A stretch of DNA of 64,000 nt from Actinophytocola sp049647105. GTDB lineage: Bacteria; Actinomycetota; Actinomycetes; Mycobacteriales; Pseudonocardiaceae. Shown here piece by piece: positions 1 to 8,207 of this stretch (positions are counted from its first letter, which is position 1; each line of letters opens with the position of its first letter). Location of the stretch: positions 16,779 through 80,778 of the forward strand of contig NZ_JBARWZ010000254.1 of assembly GCF_049647105.1 (NCBI RefSeq). The letters are read 5' to 3'. A model generated the notes under the pieces. That model made no database searches. It was given only the letters and a program-made list of their open reading frames with translations, and was not told the DNA's origin. The translations under genes were made by a program, and so were the position numbers.

Positions 1-1
1 C

Positions 2-67
2 AACGGAGAGGCCAGGGTGACCGCCGACGGACCAGGCCTGCACCCGGTGGCCGTGTCGGTCGCCTGA
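2..67 (+). CDS. DUF1416 (SseC-like) protein, C-terminal end only
   Basis: Only the last 21 codons are inside the window, in the frame that ends with TGA. The tail reads NGEARVTADGPGLHPVAVSV-A, which resembles from memory the C-terminus of mycobacterial SseC/Rv0814c (a DUF1416 protein usually placed next to a thiosulfate sulfurtransferase). The following FABP gene is also the Rv0813c neighbour, so context agrees. DUF1416 has no settled biochemical role. The call rests on a short tail plus synteny. A strong hairpin follows the stop. Confidence 0.55.
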   Translation, partial: NGEARVTADGPGLHPVAVSVA

Positions 68-82
68 GAGCTTTACCCCGAA

Positions 83-117
83 AACGCGGGGCGGCCTGAA
101 GTCGGCCGCCCCGCGTT
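83..117 (+). terminator. Strong hairpin terminator after the DUF1416 gene
   Basis: A perfect 14-bp inverted repeat (arm AACGCGGGGCGGCC and its complement) encloses a 7-nt loop, 15 nt after the stop codon. There is no clear U-tract, as is common for actinobacterial terminators. Confidence 0.75.
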
Positions 118-133
118 GCCATATCCTCACCGG

Positions 134-232
134 GTGGAACTGCTCGTCACCCTGTCGCTGATCGCGGCCGCACTCGCCGGCGCCGTCCTGCTCGGCCGTC
201 TGGCCGTGCACGTTCGCGGGGCACGCTCATGA
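134..232 (+). CDS. Possible 32-residue single-span membrane peptide
   Basis: A GTG-started frame of 32 codons encodes a hydrophobic stretch (LLVTLSLIAAALAGAVLLG) followed by a basic tail (RLAVHVRGARS). Its TGA overlaps the ATG of the FABP gene as ATGA, the spacing typical of translational coupling in this genome. No family is recognised and no good ribosome binding site is visible. It could be a real leader/membrane peptide or chance; the ATGA overlap is the main support. Confidence 0.35.
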   Translation: MELLVTLSLIAAALAGAVLLGRLAVHVRGARS

Positions 233-864
233 CCACTCCTGACCAGCCCGTTCCCGGCAGCGGCGACGAGGCCGTGCGGGTGGCCGCCGAACGCGCGAAC
301 ACCACCCGCGAGCGCAACCTCCCGCTGTGGCCGGACCTGCCGATCCCCGGCGACACCGCGAACCTGCGCGAGGGCGCCAACCTGCACGACGCGCTGCTGC
401 CACTGCTGCCGCTGATCGGCGTGTGGCGCGGCGAGGGCGAGGTCGTGTACCCGACGATCGAGTCGCAGCACTTCGGCCAGCAGATCGTGTTCGCGCACGA
501 CGGCAGGCCCTTCGTGTACTACGAGAGCCGCGCGTGGCTCCTCGACGCGGACGGCAAGGTGATCCGGCCAGCCGCCCGCGAGATGGGCTGGTGGCGCCCC
601 CAGCCCGACGGGACGATCGAGCTACTGCTCACCCACGCGACCGGCGTGATCGAGATCTACTACGGCGAGTCGAGGACGCAGACCTCCTGGGAGCTGGCCA
701 CGGACGTCACCATGCGGACGGCATCGGCCAAGGAGGTCAACGGCGCGAAGCGGCTGTACGGCCTGGTCAACAACGGCGACCTGGCCTACGTCGAGGAACG
801 CGCCATGGTCGGCCAGCCTCTGCAGCCGCACACCTCCGCGTACCTACGCCGGATCGCGGGCTAA
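229..864 (+). CDS. FABP-like / nitrobindin family protein (peroxynitrite isomerase type)
   Basis: This 211-residue protein has the nitrobindin/THAP4-like beta-barrel signature GVWRGEGE (residues 64-71) and the C-terminal LQPHTSAYLRR block, whose histidine (about residue 201) corresponds to the heme-ligating position of heme-binding members. Family members such as Rv2717c bind ferric heme and isomerise peroxynitrite to nitrate. Rv0813c is the syntenic relative. An N-terminal extension of about 55 residues precedes the barrel. Its stop overlaps the stop of the convergent pabC gene. Function is assigned by family only; heme binding is inferred from the retained histidine. Confidence 0.85.
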   Translation: MTTPDQPVPGSGDEAVRVAAERANTTRERNLPLWPDLPIPGDTANLREGANLHDALLPLLPLIGVWRGEGEVVYPTIESQHFGQQIVFAHDGRPFVYYESRAWLLDADGKVIRPAAREMGWWRPQPDGTIELLLTHATGVIEIYYGESRTQTSWELATDVTMRTASAKEVNGAKRLYGLVNNGDLAYVEERAMVGQPLQPHTSAYLRRIAG

Positions 865-1703
865 TACTCCGACTCGTACAGCGCGTTCAGCTCCGTGTGC
901 AGCTCCGCTGTGTCCGGCAGGGCAACCCCGTCCAGCGTGCGCACCCGAGTGATCTTGCGGACGCTCGACGCCAGGAAGACGCCATCGGCGTCCCGCAGCT
1001 CCCGCACGGTCAGCGGCTCGACCTTCGTCACCCAGCCCGCGCGCTCCGCCGCACGGAACAGCGCCCCCTGCGTGGTGCCCTTCAGAATCCCGCTCGACGG
1101 CGGCGTGGTGCGGAGCGTCCTGCCGGTCGCGATGACGACCGTCGACGTCGGACCCTCCAGCACCGAACCGTCCGCCGCCACGAAGATCACCTCGGTCGCG
1201 CCGACCGACTCCGCGTGCCGGAGGGCCGCCATGTTCACCGCGTACGACAACGACTTCGCACCCAGCAGCAGCCACGGCGCGCGGGAAACGATCTCCGGGT
1301 CGTAGCCGCGGTCGAGCAGCACCGCGTCGACTCCCGACGACCGGGCGGCGAGGACCTTCTCGCCGATCGACAGCCCCATCGCGTAGCCGGTCGGTGAGCC
1401 GTCGCCGAACTCCGGGCCGCGGGTGTAGATGAGCTTCAGCGCCATCTCGCCGTCGCCGTGCCAGTTGTCCAGCACCACCTGGACGCAGCGCTCCCACTGC
1501 GCACGATCGGGTACCGGGAGCTGCAGCATGGCGGCCGAGTAGGCGAGGCGATCGAGGTGCGGGCCCAGCTCGCGGGGCTTGCCGTCCACCACGAGGATCG
1601 TCTCGAAGACGCCGTCGCCGCGAGTGATGCCCAGGTCGTCCACCCGGATCAGCGGAGTCTCCGGATCGGTAAGTGTTCCGTCGAGCATCGCCAGCACGCG
1701 CAT
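861..1703 (-). CDS. pabC: Aminodeoxychorismate lyase (class IV aminotransferase)
   Basis: A 280-residue fold-type IV PLP enzyme. The Schiff-base lysine is K150 in GAKSLSYAVNMAAL, a block typical of actinobacterial 4-amino-4-deoxychorismate lyases, and the catalytic-site glutamate lies in DGSVLEGPTS. It releases pyruvate from aminodeoxychorismate to give p-aminobenzoate for folate. A branched-chain aminotransferase-like activity cannot be excluded from sequence. The ATG lies 6 nt after a TACGCT -10 box, so the message is probably leaderless. The gene is divergent from fur and convergent with the FABP gene, sharing bases of the two stop codons. Confidence 0.85.
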   Translation of the reverse strand: MRVLAMLDGTLTDPETPLIRVDDLGITRGDGVFETILVVDGKPRELGPHLDRLAYSAAMLQLPVPDRAQWERCVQVVLDNWHGDGEMALKLIYTRGPEFGDGSPTGYAMGLSIGEKVLAARSSGVDAVLLDRGYDPEIVSRAPWLLLGAKSLSYAVNMAALRHAESVGATEVIFVAADGSVLEGPTSTVVIATGRTLRTTPPSSGILKGTTQGALFRAAERAGWVTKVEPLTVRELRDADGVFLASSVRKITRVRTLDGVALPDTAELHTELNALYESEY

Positions 1704-1736
1704 GGGGAAAGCGTACGCGGGCCTACGATCGGTGTT
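1704..1736. promoter_or_regulatory. Divergent leaderless promoters of pabC and the Fur-family gene
   Basis: The whole intergenic spacer is 33 bp and holds two oppositely oriented -10 boxes: TACGCT (complement of 1710-1715) ending 6 nt before the pabC ATG, and TACGAT (1723-1728) ending 8 nt before the GTG of the Fur-family gene. Neither start has a Shine-Dalgarno sequence. Transcription starting at or next to the initiation codon is inferred. Confidence 0.6.
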
Positions 1737-2177
1737 GTGGAGACCAACATCCAGGAGGAACGGGCGCAGCTGAAGTCCACGCTGCACGAGCGCGGCATGC
1801 GGATGACGCCGCAACGCCAGCTCGTACTGGACGCGCTGCTCGAACTGGAGCACGCCACCCCGGAGCAGGTCTGCCAGCACGTGCAGCGCAGCACGCCGAC
1901 GGTCAACATCACGACCATCTACCGCACGCTCGAGCTGCTGGAGTCGCTCGGCGTCGTGCGGCACACGCACCTCGGGCACGGCGCGCCGAACTACTCGGTG
2001 CACGAGCACAAGCACGTCCACCTCGTCTGCCACAGCTGCGACCGGGTGCTGGAGGCGCCGTGCGACGTCATGGACGACCTGCGTGGAACACTCCGCGCCC
2101 ACTTCGGGTTCGCACTTGATGCGAGCCACCTCGCGTTGTCCGGCCTGTGCGAGAACTGCCATAAGGAGACCTCATGA
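1737..2177 (+). CDS. Fur-family metal-dependent repressor
   Basis: 146 residues with the Fur fold: a winged helix (MRMTPQRQLVLDAL, then TVNITTIYRTLELLESLGVV as recognition region) followed by a dimerisation/metal domain. HEHKHVHLVCHSC gives the His-rich site and CxxC pair C98/C101; the second pair is C138/C141 in LCENCHK. Two CxxC pairs suit a structural zinc site, as in Zur/FurB and many Fur proteins. The inducing metal (Zn, Fe, or peroxide sensing as in PerR) cannot be fixed from sequence. The start GTG follows a TACGAT box with no RBS (leaderless); the stop overlaps the next gene as ATGA. Confidence 0.85.
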   Translation: METNIQEERAQLKSTLHERGMRMTPQRQLVLDALLELEHATPEQVCQHVQRSTPTVNITTIYRTLELLESLGVVRHTHLGHGAPNYSVHEHKHVHLVCHSCDRVLEAPCDVMDDLRGTLRAHFGFALDASHLALSGLCENCHKETS

Positions 2178-3244
2178 CCGCGGTCGAAGCCCCGGAAGGT
2201 TCGCCGGACGCGGGTGTGCCGTGGCATTTCGGTGACCCGTTCGCCGAGCAGCGGTCGGCGGCACGCAAGGTCGCCGTGGTCGACCGGTCCAACCGGGCGG
2301 TTATCGCGGTCACCGGGCCGGAACGCCTGTCGTGGCTGCACCTCGTGATCTCCCAGCACATGACCGACCTCGCCGACGGCGCCGCCACCGAGGCACTGGT
2401 GCTCGACAGCCAGGGCCGCGTCGACGCGCACATGGAGGTCGCGCACCTCGGCGACACCGTCTGGCTCGACACCGATCCGGGCGCCACGGCCACCGGCGTG
2501 CGCGGCGGGAAGCAGCCGCTCCTCGAGTACCTCGAGTCGATGGTGTTCTGGTCCAAGGTCGAGCTGCGGGACGCGACCGCCGAGCGGGCCGTGCTGACGC
2601 TGCTCGGCCCCGAGACCGACGCTCTGCTGTCGAAGGTCGGGCTGCCGGTGCCCGAGCAGGTCGCGGCCGGGGACGACGTGACCGTGCGTCGCGGCGCGCT
2701 GGGCGTGGACCTGCTCGTGCCGAGGGACGTCCACGGCACCTGGTGGGCCCGCCTCACGGAGGCAGGCGCGCGGCCGATGGGCAGCTGGGGCTACGAGGCG
2801 TTCCGCGTCGAGGCCGTGCGGCCGCGCATGGACCTCGACACCGACGAGCGCACGATCCCGCACGAGGTCCGCTGGGTGCACGTCGCCGCGCACGTCGCCA
2901 AGGGCTGCTACCGCGGCCAGGAGACCGTGTCGAAGGTGCACAACGTGGGCCGCCCGCCTCGGCGGCTGCTGCTGCTGCACCTGGATGGCTCGCCGGAGGT
3001 CCTTCCGGAGACCGGCGACCCCGTGCTGCACGGCGAACGCACCGTCGGCCGGGTCGGCTCGGTGATCCGGCACCACGAGCTGGGCCCGATCGCGCTGGCG
3101 CTGGTCAAGTACTCCGTGCCGCTGGACGCCGAACTGCTCGTCGGGCAGGACGACCGGATCGTGCAGGCCGCCATCGACCCGGACTCGGCGCCGGAGACCA
3201 CCCCTGGCCTCGGCCGCGAAGCCGCCCGCCGCCTCCGCGGCTGA
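2174..3244 (+). CDS. ygfZ: YgfZ/GcvT-domain folate-binding protein
   Basis: 356 residues with the aminomethyltransferase-like folate-binding fold and the hallmark YgfZ/CAF17 motif KGCYRGQE (residues 243-250, Cys245). The family binds tetrahydrofolate and assists assembly or repair of certain Fe-S enzymes; it is not a glycine-cleavage T protein. The ATG lies within the ATGA overlap with the upstream Fur-family gene and has AAGGAG upstream, so the two are one transcription unit. Repeat B begins at the base after the stop. Confidence 0.88.
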   Translation: MTAVEAPEGSPDAGVPWHFGDPFAEQRSAARKVAVVDRSNRAVIAVTGPERLSWLHLVISQHMTDLADGAATEALVLDSQGRVDAHMEVAHLGDTVWLDTDPGATATGVRGGKQPLLEYLESMVFWSKVELRDATAERAVLTLLGPETDALLSKVGLPVPEQVAAGDDVTVRRGALGVDLLVPRDVHGTWWARLTEAGARPMGSWGYEAFRVEAVRPRMDLDTDERTIPHEVRWVHVAAHVAKGCYRGQETVSKVHNVGRPPRRLLLLHLDGSPEVLPETGDPVLHGERTVGRVGSVIRHHELGPIALALVKYSVPLDAELLVGQDDRIVQAAIDPDSAPETTPGLGREAARRLRG

Positions 3245-3360
3245 GTTGTCCACAGCCGCACCGGTTATCCACAAACAAGATCGACATCCGTCCCTCTGTC
3301 GGTGGGTGCCGGTAAACTGGCATGGCGGGACGCCCCCGGGAACGGGTGGGGGTTGGCATC
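3245..3360 (+). repeat. Dispersed repeat family B, copy 1 (with DnaA-box pair)
   Basis: Begins at the base after the ygfZ stop. It contains TTGTCCACA (3246-3254) and TTATCCACA (3265-3273) in direct orientation with a 10-bp spacer, then AAGATCGACA, a conserved core TGCCGGTAAACTGGCA, and GGCGGGACGCCCCCGGGA followed by a G-rich tail. The reverse complement of 59510-59622 matches along nearly the whole length, and the first 33 bp recur at 63876. No coding potential is seen. The remainder of this 339-bp gap (3361-3570) holds nothing I recognise. Confidence 0.75.
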
Positions 3361-3570
3361 CGGCCGGTTTGCGTGTTTTCGCAGGTCAGGGGCGCGGGTC
3401 GGGGGCTGTGACGGCGTTGGAGACCTGTGCGTGGGCCTGTGGGGCCGGTGCCCGCTGGGAAGCTCGCCGCCATGATCAGGTCAGGACGGGTCGCCCACCA
3501 GCCTCACGGATCTCCTCAACTTCTCCGGGTCGTCGCGAAGCCAGGGGTGGGGCCGGCGTGCGGTTCCGCA

Positions 3571-3583
3571 TACGATCGCGGCC
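3571..3583 (+). promoter_or_regulatory. Leaderless promoter of the DUF849 gene
   Basis: TACGAT (3571-3576) ends 7 nt before the ATG and no Shine-Dalgarno sequence is present. The arrangement equals that seen at the Fur-family gene. Confidence 0.5.
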
Positions 3584-4414
3584 ATGTCCACCGGCACGCT
3601 GATCACGGTCGCGCCCACCGGCGCGGAGCACGCGAAATCCTACGTCCCCAATCTCCCCGTCACCATCGAGGAGCTGGTGCGCACCGCGAAGGACTGCGAG
3701 CGCGTCGGCGCCTCGATGATCCACGTCCACATCCGTGGCGCGGATACGCAGCCGACGCTCGACCTGCAGCGGCTGAAGGACACCGTGGCCGCGTTGCGTG
3801 AAGAGACTTCGCTGGTCGTGCAGCTGTCCACCGGTGGCGCGGTGACCGACCCGGAGGAGCACCGGCTGCGGGTGCTCGACGCGCTGCCGGACTCGGCGAG
3901 CTGCACGATGGGCACGGTCAACTTCGGTGACGACGTGTTCATGAACCGCTGGGAGTTCGTGGTCGAGCTGCACAAGCGGATGCGGGACCGCGGCATCGTG
4001 CCGGAGTACGAGATCTTCGACCTTGGCCAGCTCGCCAGCCTGCGCCGCCTCCTCGACCAGCACGGCCTCCCCTCGGGCGGGCACGTGCACGTCGACCTGG
4101 TGATGGGTGTGCCGGGCGGCATGCCGGGTGACGCGGAGACGCTGGTCGCGGCGCTGCGGATGATCCCGGAGGGCGCCACGTTCTCGGCGACGGGTGTCGG
4201 CCGCACGTCGATCCCGGTGATGCTGGCGGCGCTGTCGGCGGGCGGTCATCTGCGGGTCGGCATGGAGGACACCATCTCCTACGCCCGTGGTGAACGGGTG
4301 CGCGACAACGCCCAGCTGGTCGCCCGGGCCGCCGGGTTGGCCAAAATCGCGCAGCGGCCGCCAATGCGGCCGGACGAAGTTCGTACCCTTTTGCAGGTTG
4401 CCCAAAGCAACTGA
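3584..4414 (+). CDS. DUF849 / beta-keto acid cleavage enzyme (BKACE) family protein
   Basis: 276-residue TIM-barrel protein of the 3-keto-5-aminohexanoate cleavage enzyme (Kce) family. Zinc ligands are visible as H47 and H49 in MIHVHIR and E228 in GMEDT, matching the Kce pattern; a second HVHVD block lies near residue 167. The family condenses a beta-keto acid with acetyl-CoA to give acetoacetate and a CoA ester, with the keto-acid substrate varying between subfamilies. The substrate cannot be read from sequence, and lysine fermentation is unlikely in this organism. The gene stands alone behind repeat B with its own leaderless promoter. Confidence 0.85.
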   Translation: MSTGTLITVAPTGAEHAKSYVPNLPVTIEELVRTAKDCERVGASMIHVHIRGADTQPTLDLQRLKDTVAALREETSLVVQLSTGGAVTDPEEHRLRVLDALPDSASCTMGTVNFGDDVFMNRWEFVVELHKRMRDRGIVPEYEIFDLGQLASLRRLLDQHGLPSGGHVHVDLVMGVPGGMPGDAETLVAALRMIPEGATFSATGVGRTSIPVMLAALSAGGHLRVGMEDTISYARGERVRDNAQLVARAAGLAKIAQRPPMRPDEVRTLLQVAQSN

Positions 4415-4460
4415 CTTGGCGAGGTTGGCGGCACGGGGCCGCGTACCGGAGGATAGGCAC

Positions 4461-5027
4461 GTGATCGAAGTCCGTCCCGGTGGACGCAGGCGTATCGACC
4501 GAGTGCTCGCGCCGGACTATGTGCAGGATCTCGCCCAGCTCGACCTTGGCGAGGTACGCAGCCGCCGGGACGATGCCGCCCAGGAGGAGACCGACCTTTC
4601 CTACCTGCGCAGGCTGCTGCACGGGCGGATCGACATCGTGAAGGCCGAGCAGCAGCGGCGCCGCGATGGCGGGTCCAGCTCCGTCGTGGAGCGGCTCGTG
4701 GAGATCCTGGCGGACAACGTGGTGGGGCCGGCCCCGTCCGGCGCCGGCCGCCACCAGACCCTGGAGCCGTCCCGCGCGGAGGCCCACCGCAGGCACGTCG
4801 AAGCGCTCGTGTCGGACGCCGACCTGTCCGATGTGGCATCGCTACCGGACGAGCGGCTCGACCTCGCGCTGCGCACGTACGCGGCGGAGGAGGAGTCGGT
4901 CTCGAAGCGCAGGCGCGAGGTCCAGAAGGTCGTCGACGCCCTGAACGACGAGATCGGCGCGCGCTACCGCGCAGGCAGCGCCTCGGTGGACACGCTGCTG
5001 GCCGCCGAACGAGGCGAAGTGGATTAG
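4461..5027 (+). CDS. rsiG: RsiG-type c-di-GMP-binding anti-sigma factor
   Basis: 188-residue, mainly helical protein. The RsiG signature E(X)3S(X)2R(X)3Q(X)3D appears twice: residues 144-159 fit perfectly (E144, S148, R151, Q155, D159), and residues 43-58 fit except that His54 replaces Gln (E43, S47, R50, H54, D58). In Streptomyces venezuelae RsiG these motifs lie on two antiparallel helices that clamp a c-di-GMP dimer and thereby hold sigma-WhiG inactive. The start GTG has GGAGG upstream. No whiG gene is present here, so the partner is encoded elsewhere. A PAS-GGDEF-EAL protein about 23 kb away could supply or remove the ligand. Confidence 0.85.
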   Translation: MIEVRPGGRRRIDRVLAPDYVQDLAQLDLGEVRSRRDDAAQEETDLSYLRRLLHGRIDIVKAEQQRRRDGGSSSVVERLVEILADNVVGPAPSGAGRHQTLEPSRAEAHRRHVEALVSDADLSDVASLPDERLDLALRTYAAEEESVSKRRREVQKVVDALNDEIGARYRAGSASVDTLLAAERGEVD

Positions 5028-5061
5028 ACCAGTCCGCCTCCCCGGAATTGCGCAGTTCCTA

Positions 5062-5952
5062 CTAATTGAAGCGTTCGCGGACGGCCAGGCCGCCCCAGAA
5101 GTCGCGGAGCTTCTCGAAACGGCTCGCGATCTCGTCGACGTCCTCGCGTTCGAGCGCGTCGAGGATCGCGTGCACGTCCGCCGCCGACGTGTCCGCCTTC
5201 AGCTCCTCGTCCGTCAGCAGCTGCACGAGCCCGCCGTAGTCCAGCTCGACGGCCGACTGGTCGTCGAAGTGCTCCAGCCAGCGGCCGGTGTCCTCCAGGA
5301 CCTTCGTCGGGCCCTGGTCACCCATCGCCCCCGAGGCCAGCTCGTGCGCCTTCGTGACCCGTGCCCGCGCGTCGGACATGGCCACCCGCCAGCACAACTG
5401 CCGCCGCCCGTCGTCCCTCGGCGCCAGCACCAGGTGCCTGGTCGCGGGGTCCACCAGCGTGAACCACGGCAGCGGCACGGTCCAGGTCGTCGAGACGGTG
5501 TGCACGGCGCCGCTGGGCAGCTCCGCGAGCACCCTCGTCGCCTTCTCCCGCACGCTGTCCTCGGACGAGGTCAGCGCGGCCGCCTTCAGTGACGGGTGCG
5601 CGGTCGACAGGAAGCCAACGAGCGCGGCGGCGGAGCGGGCGCGGATGTCCAGGGGGCAGACAAGCGGGCCATCGCCGACGTCGCCTGGCACCTCGGCCGG
5701 GTCGAGCACCAGTACCTCGCGCTGAGCGCGTGGCGACGGCGAACCGTTCGCCAGCTCGCCGGGCAGCAGCGTCGGCGGCTGGGAGAGCTGTGATCTGAAC
5801 CACAGATCCCGCTCGCGCTCCGCGACCGAAGCGTAGTCCAGCTGTCCGTTTTGCACCGCTTCTCGCAGGCGGTCTGCTACGTCCGAGTCGAATGCTGACA
5901 GCGGTTCGTACACCCGGAGGTAGGCGACGAACGGTCGAGGCACGTGTCGCAT
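5062..5952 (-). CDS. Conserved actinobacterial protein of unknown function
   Basis: 296 residues from the ATG at MRHVPRPFVAYLRVYEPLSA; the frame stays open for 25 more codons upstream, so a longer form is possible. The opening block looks like a conserved actinobacterial family often found beside rsiG and DUF3073. No enzyme motif, signal peptide or membrane span is seen. The C-terminal part is acidic and helical (LLTDEELKADTSAADV onwards). It is convergent with rsiG (34-bp gap) and divergent from the DUF3073 gene. No function is proposed. Confidence 0.7.
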   Translation of the reverse strand: MRHVPRPFVAYLRVYEPLSAFDSDVADRLREAVQNGQLDYASVAERERDLWFRSQLSQPPTLLPGELANGSPSPRAQREVLVLDPAEVPGDVGDGPLVCPLDIRARSAAALVGFLSTAHPSLKAAALTSSEDSVREKATRVLAELPSGAVHTVSTTWTVPLPWFTLVDPATRHLVLAPRDDGRRQLCWRVAMSDARARVTKAHELASGAMGDQGPTKVLEDTGRWLEHFDDQSAVELDYGGLVQLLTDEELKADTSAADVHAILDALEREDVDEIASRFEKLRDFWGGLAVRERFN

Positions 5953-6116
5953 GGTTTCACGGTTCCGCCGAACGCGATCAGTCGGCACCAGAACGTCGTG
6001 CCCCTTCGCACTGAACCCCCTCGGCACGGTACGGTAGTTGACAGGAACCAGTTGTCGAGATCAGCGGGGCCGCCGTTTCCCCCGGCCGCCCCGCAACTGT
6101 GCGAGGGGGTCGAGCC

Positions 6117-6296
6117 ATGGGGCGCGGCCGGGCGAAGGCTAAGCAGACCAAGGTAGCCCGAGAGCTCAAATACAGCACTCGTCAGACGGACTTCGATGCA
6201 CTTCAGCGTGAGCTGTCGGGCACCAAGTCCTCAGAGGGCGGCAACGGCGACGAGTCCTTCGACGACGATGAGTACGAGGACGACGACTACCGTTAG
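6117..6296 (+). CDS. DUF3073 family protein
   Basis: 59 residues. The N-terminus MGRGRAKAKQTKVARELKYS is the diagnostic block of the small DUF3073 family, nearly universal in actinobacteria. The first half is very basic, and the tail is acidic (DESFDDDEYEDDDYR), giving a strongly bipolar protein. Function is unknown. An in-frame GTG six codons upstream is an alternative start, but conservation begins at this ATG. Confidence 0.85.
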   Translation: MGRGRAKAKQTKVARELKYSTRQTDFDALQRELSGTKSSEGGNGDESFDDDEYEDDDYR

Positions 6297-6308
6297 ACGT
6301 CGCGAGCC

Positions 6309-8165
6309 TCAGGGATGCGTGAGGTAACGGACCTGGCCTGACTTGGCCTTGTCCGACGCCGTGCGTGCGTCGGCGATCTCGGCCCTGGTCGAGACCTCGG
6401 GCACGCCCACCTCCCACCAGGCACCGGCGTCCGTCCACGACGAAGGATGCGTGCGGATCACCACGACCGCGGGCGTACCAGCCCGCGCATGCGTGCGGGC
6501 CTGCGCGTAGGCGGCGGCGAGTCCGTCGAGCTTGTCAGCCGTGAGCACGGCGCAGCCCAGTGCTGCGGCGTGCGAAGCGAAGTCCACTCTTGGCGGTTGT
6601 GTGTGCGGTGAGCGGCAGTCGGCGTACATGTTGTTGAACGCCGACGCGCCGTTCCCGCGTTGCAGCCGGTCGATGACGGCGTAGCCGTCGTTGTCGCAGA
6701 CCACGGCGACCAGGCCGTGCCCGGCGAAGGCGGCGGAGTACAGCTCCGAGTTGAGCATCAGGTACGAGCCGTCACCGAGCAGCGTGGTCACGACACCGTT
6801 CCGGTGGCCGATCGCGGCACCCCACGCGCCGGCCAGTTCGTAGCCCATGCACGAGAACCCGTACTCGACGTCCATGCCGGGGTTCGCCGCGCGCCAGCCG
6901 CCGATCAGTTCGCCGGGCAGGCCGCCGGACGCGGTCATCACGTAGTCGCCCGGCTCGGCCGCGTCGTTCACGACCCCGACGACCTGCGCGTACGTCGGCA
7001 GCCCCGCCGATGGCGCACGCAGCCCGTCGATGTAGGTGTCCCAGCGGGCCCGTTCGACGTGGGCCATGGTGGTCCAGTCCCTGTCGACCGGCCACGAGTC
7101 GACCGACAGCTCGTCGAGGGTTTCGCGGGCGTCCCCGACGACGGCGAGCCCACCGTGTTTGACCGCGTCGAAGCGGGCGGTGTTGACGCTGACCAGCCGC
7201 ACGTCCTTGGCGAACACCGACCAGGACGCGGTGGTGAAGTCCTGCAGCCGCGTGCCGACCGCGAGCACCAGGTCCGCGTCCCCGGCCAGCGCGTTCGCCG
7301 AGGCGGAGCCGGTGATGCCGAGCGGGCCCGCGTGCAGTGGGTGGTCGTGCGGGACGAGCGTGCGCCCGGCCGTGGTCTCGGTGACGGGCACGCCGTGGCG
7401 CTCGGCGAACGCCAGCGCGGCGCGGGTGGCGCCGGAGTAGCGGACGCCGCCACCGAGGATCATCAGCGGCCGCCTGCTGGCCCGCAGCAGGTTGGCCGCG
7501 TGGGAGAGCGTGCGCTGGTCCGGCCGAGGCCGCTGCGGGCGGTGCACGACCGGCTCGAACAGTGACGCGGGGAAGTCGTACGCCTCGGCCTGCACGTCCT
7601 GCGGCAGCGCGAGCGTGACCGGCCCGCAGTCGGCCGGGTCGGTCAGCACGCGGGCCACCTGCGGCAGCGCCGACAGCAGCTGTTCCGGGCGGGTGATGCG
7701 GTCGAAGTAGCGGCTGACGGCACGGAACGCGTCGTTGACGGTCGCGGTGCCGTCGCCGAAGTGCTCCACCTGTTGCAGCACGGGGTCCGGCGCGCGGTTG
7801 ACGAACGTGTCACCCGGAAGGAGCAGCAGCGGGAGGCGGTTGGCGTGGGCCACTCCTGCCGCGGTGACCATGTTCAGCGCGCCGGGACCGATCGACGACG
7901 TCGCGACGCCCACCTGCCGCCGGTGCGTGGCCTTCGCCAGACCGACGGCGGCGAGCGCCATGCCCTGCTCGTTGTGCCCGCGCCAGACGGGCAGTTCGGG
8001 GTGCTCGGCGAGGGCGGTGCCCAGGCCGAGCACGTTCCCGTGCCCGAAGATCGCGAAGACCCCCGCGAAGAGCGGCGCCTCGGCGTTGCCGCCTGCGCCG
8101 TCCATCAGCTCGGTCCGCTGCGCCAGCAGCCAGCGAACCAGCGCCTGTGCCGTCGTGAGCCGCAT
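6309..8165 (-). CDS. iolD: 3D-(3,5/4)-trihydroxycyclohexane-1,2-dione acylhydrolase
   Basis: 618-residue thiamine-diphosphate enzyme with the acetolactate-synthase-like three-domain layout: N-terminal Pyr domain (cofactor glutamate in RGHNEQGMALAAVG), central domain, and C-terminal PP domain with the ThDP motif GDGSYLMLNSELY ... CDNDGYAVI. The N-terminal region (MRLTTAQALVRWLLAQRTEL, then GHGNVLGLGTAL) is characteristic of IolD rather than of acetolactate synthase. It opens the ring of the diketo intermediate of myo-inositol breakdown to 5-deoxyglucuronate. It is the last gene of the operon iolG-iolE-ABC transporter-iolD. Confidence 0.9.
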   Translation of the reverse strand: MRLTTAQALVRWLLAQRTELMDGAGGNAEAPLFAGVFAIFGHGNVLGLGTALAEHPELPVWRGHNEQGMALAAVGLAKATHRRQVGVATSSIGPGALNMVTAAGVAHANRLPLLLLPGDTFVNRAPDPVLQQVEHFGDGTATVNDAFRAVSRYFDRITRPEQLLSALPQVARVLTDPADCGPVTLALPQDVQAEAYDFPASLFEPVVHRPQRPRPDQRTLSHAANLLRASRRPLMILGGGVRYSGATRAALAFAERHGVPVTETTAGRTLVPHDHPLHAGPLGITGSASANALAGDADLVLAVGTRLQDFTTASWSVFAKDVRLVSVNTARFDAVKHGGLAVVGDARETLDELSVDSWPVDRDWTTMAHVERARWDTYIDGLRAPSAGLPTYAQVVGVVNDAAEPGDYVMTASGGLPGELIGGWRAANPGMDVEYGFSCMGYELAGAWGAAIGHRNGVVTTLLGDGSYLMLNSELYSAAFAGHGLVAVVCDNDGYAVIDRLQRGNGASAFNNMYADCRSPHTQPPRVDFASHAAALGCAVLTADKLDGLAAAYAQARTHARAGTPAVVVIRTHPSSWTDAGAWWEVGVPEVSTRAEIADARTASDKAKSGQVRYLTHP

Positions 8166-8207
8166 GGCCCGCCTCCCGAGTTCCGGCCTTGCACAAAGAT
8201 CAGGACA

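Noticed and set aside
3246..3273. A replication origin, suggested by adjacent DnaA boxes
   Set aside because: Only two boxes per site, no AT-rich unwinding region, and none of dnaA, dnaN, gyrB, rpmH nearby; the same pairs recur at many dispersed places.
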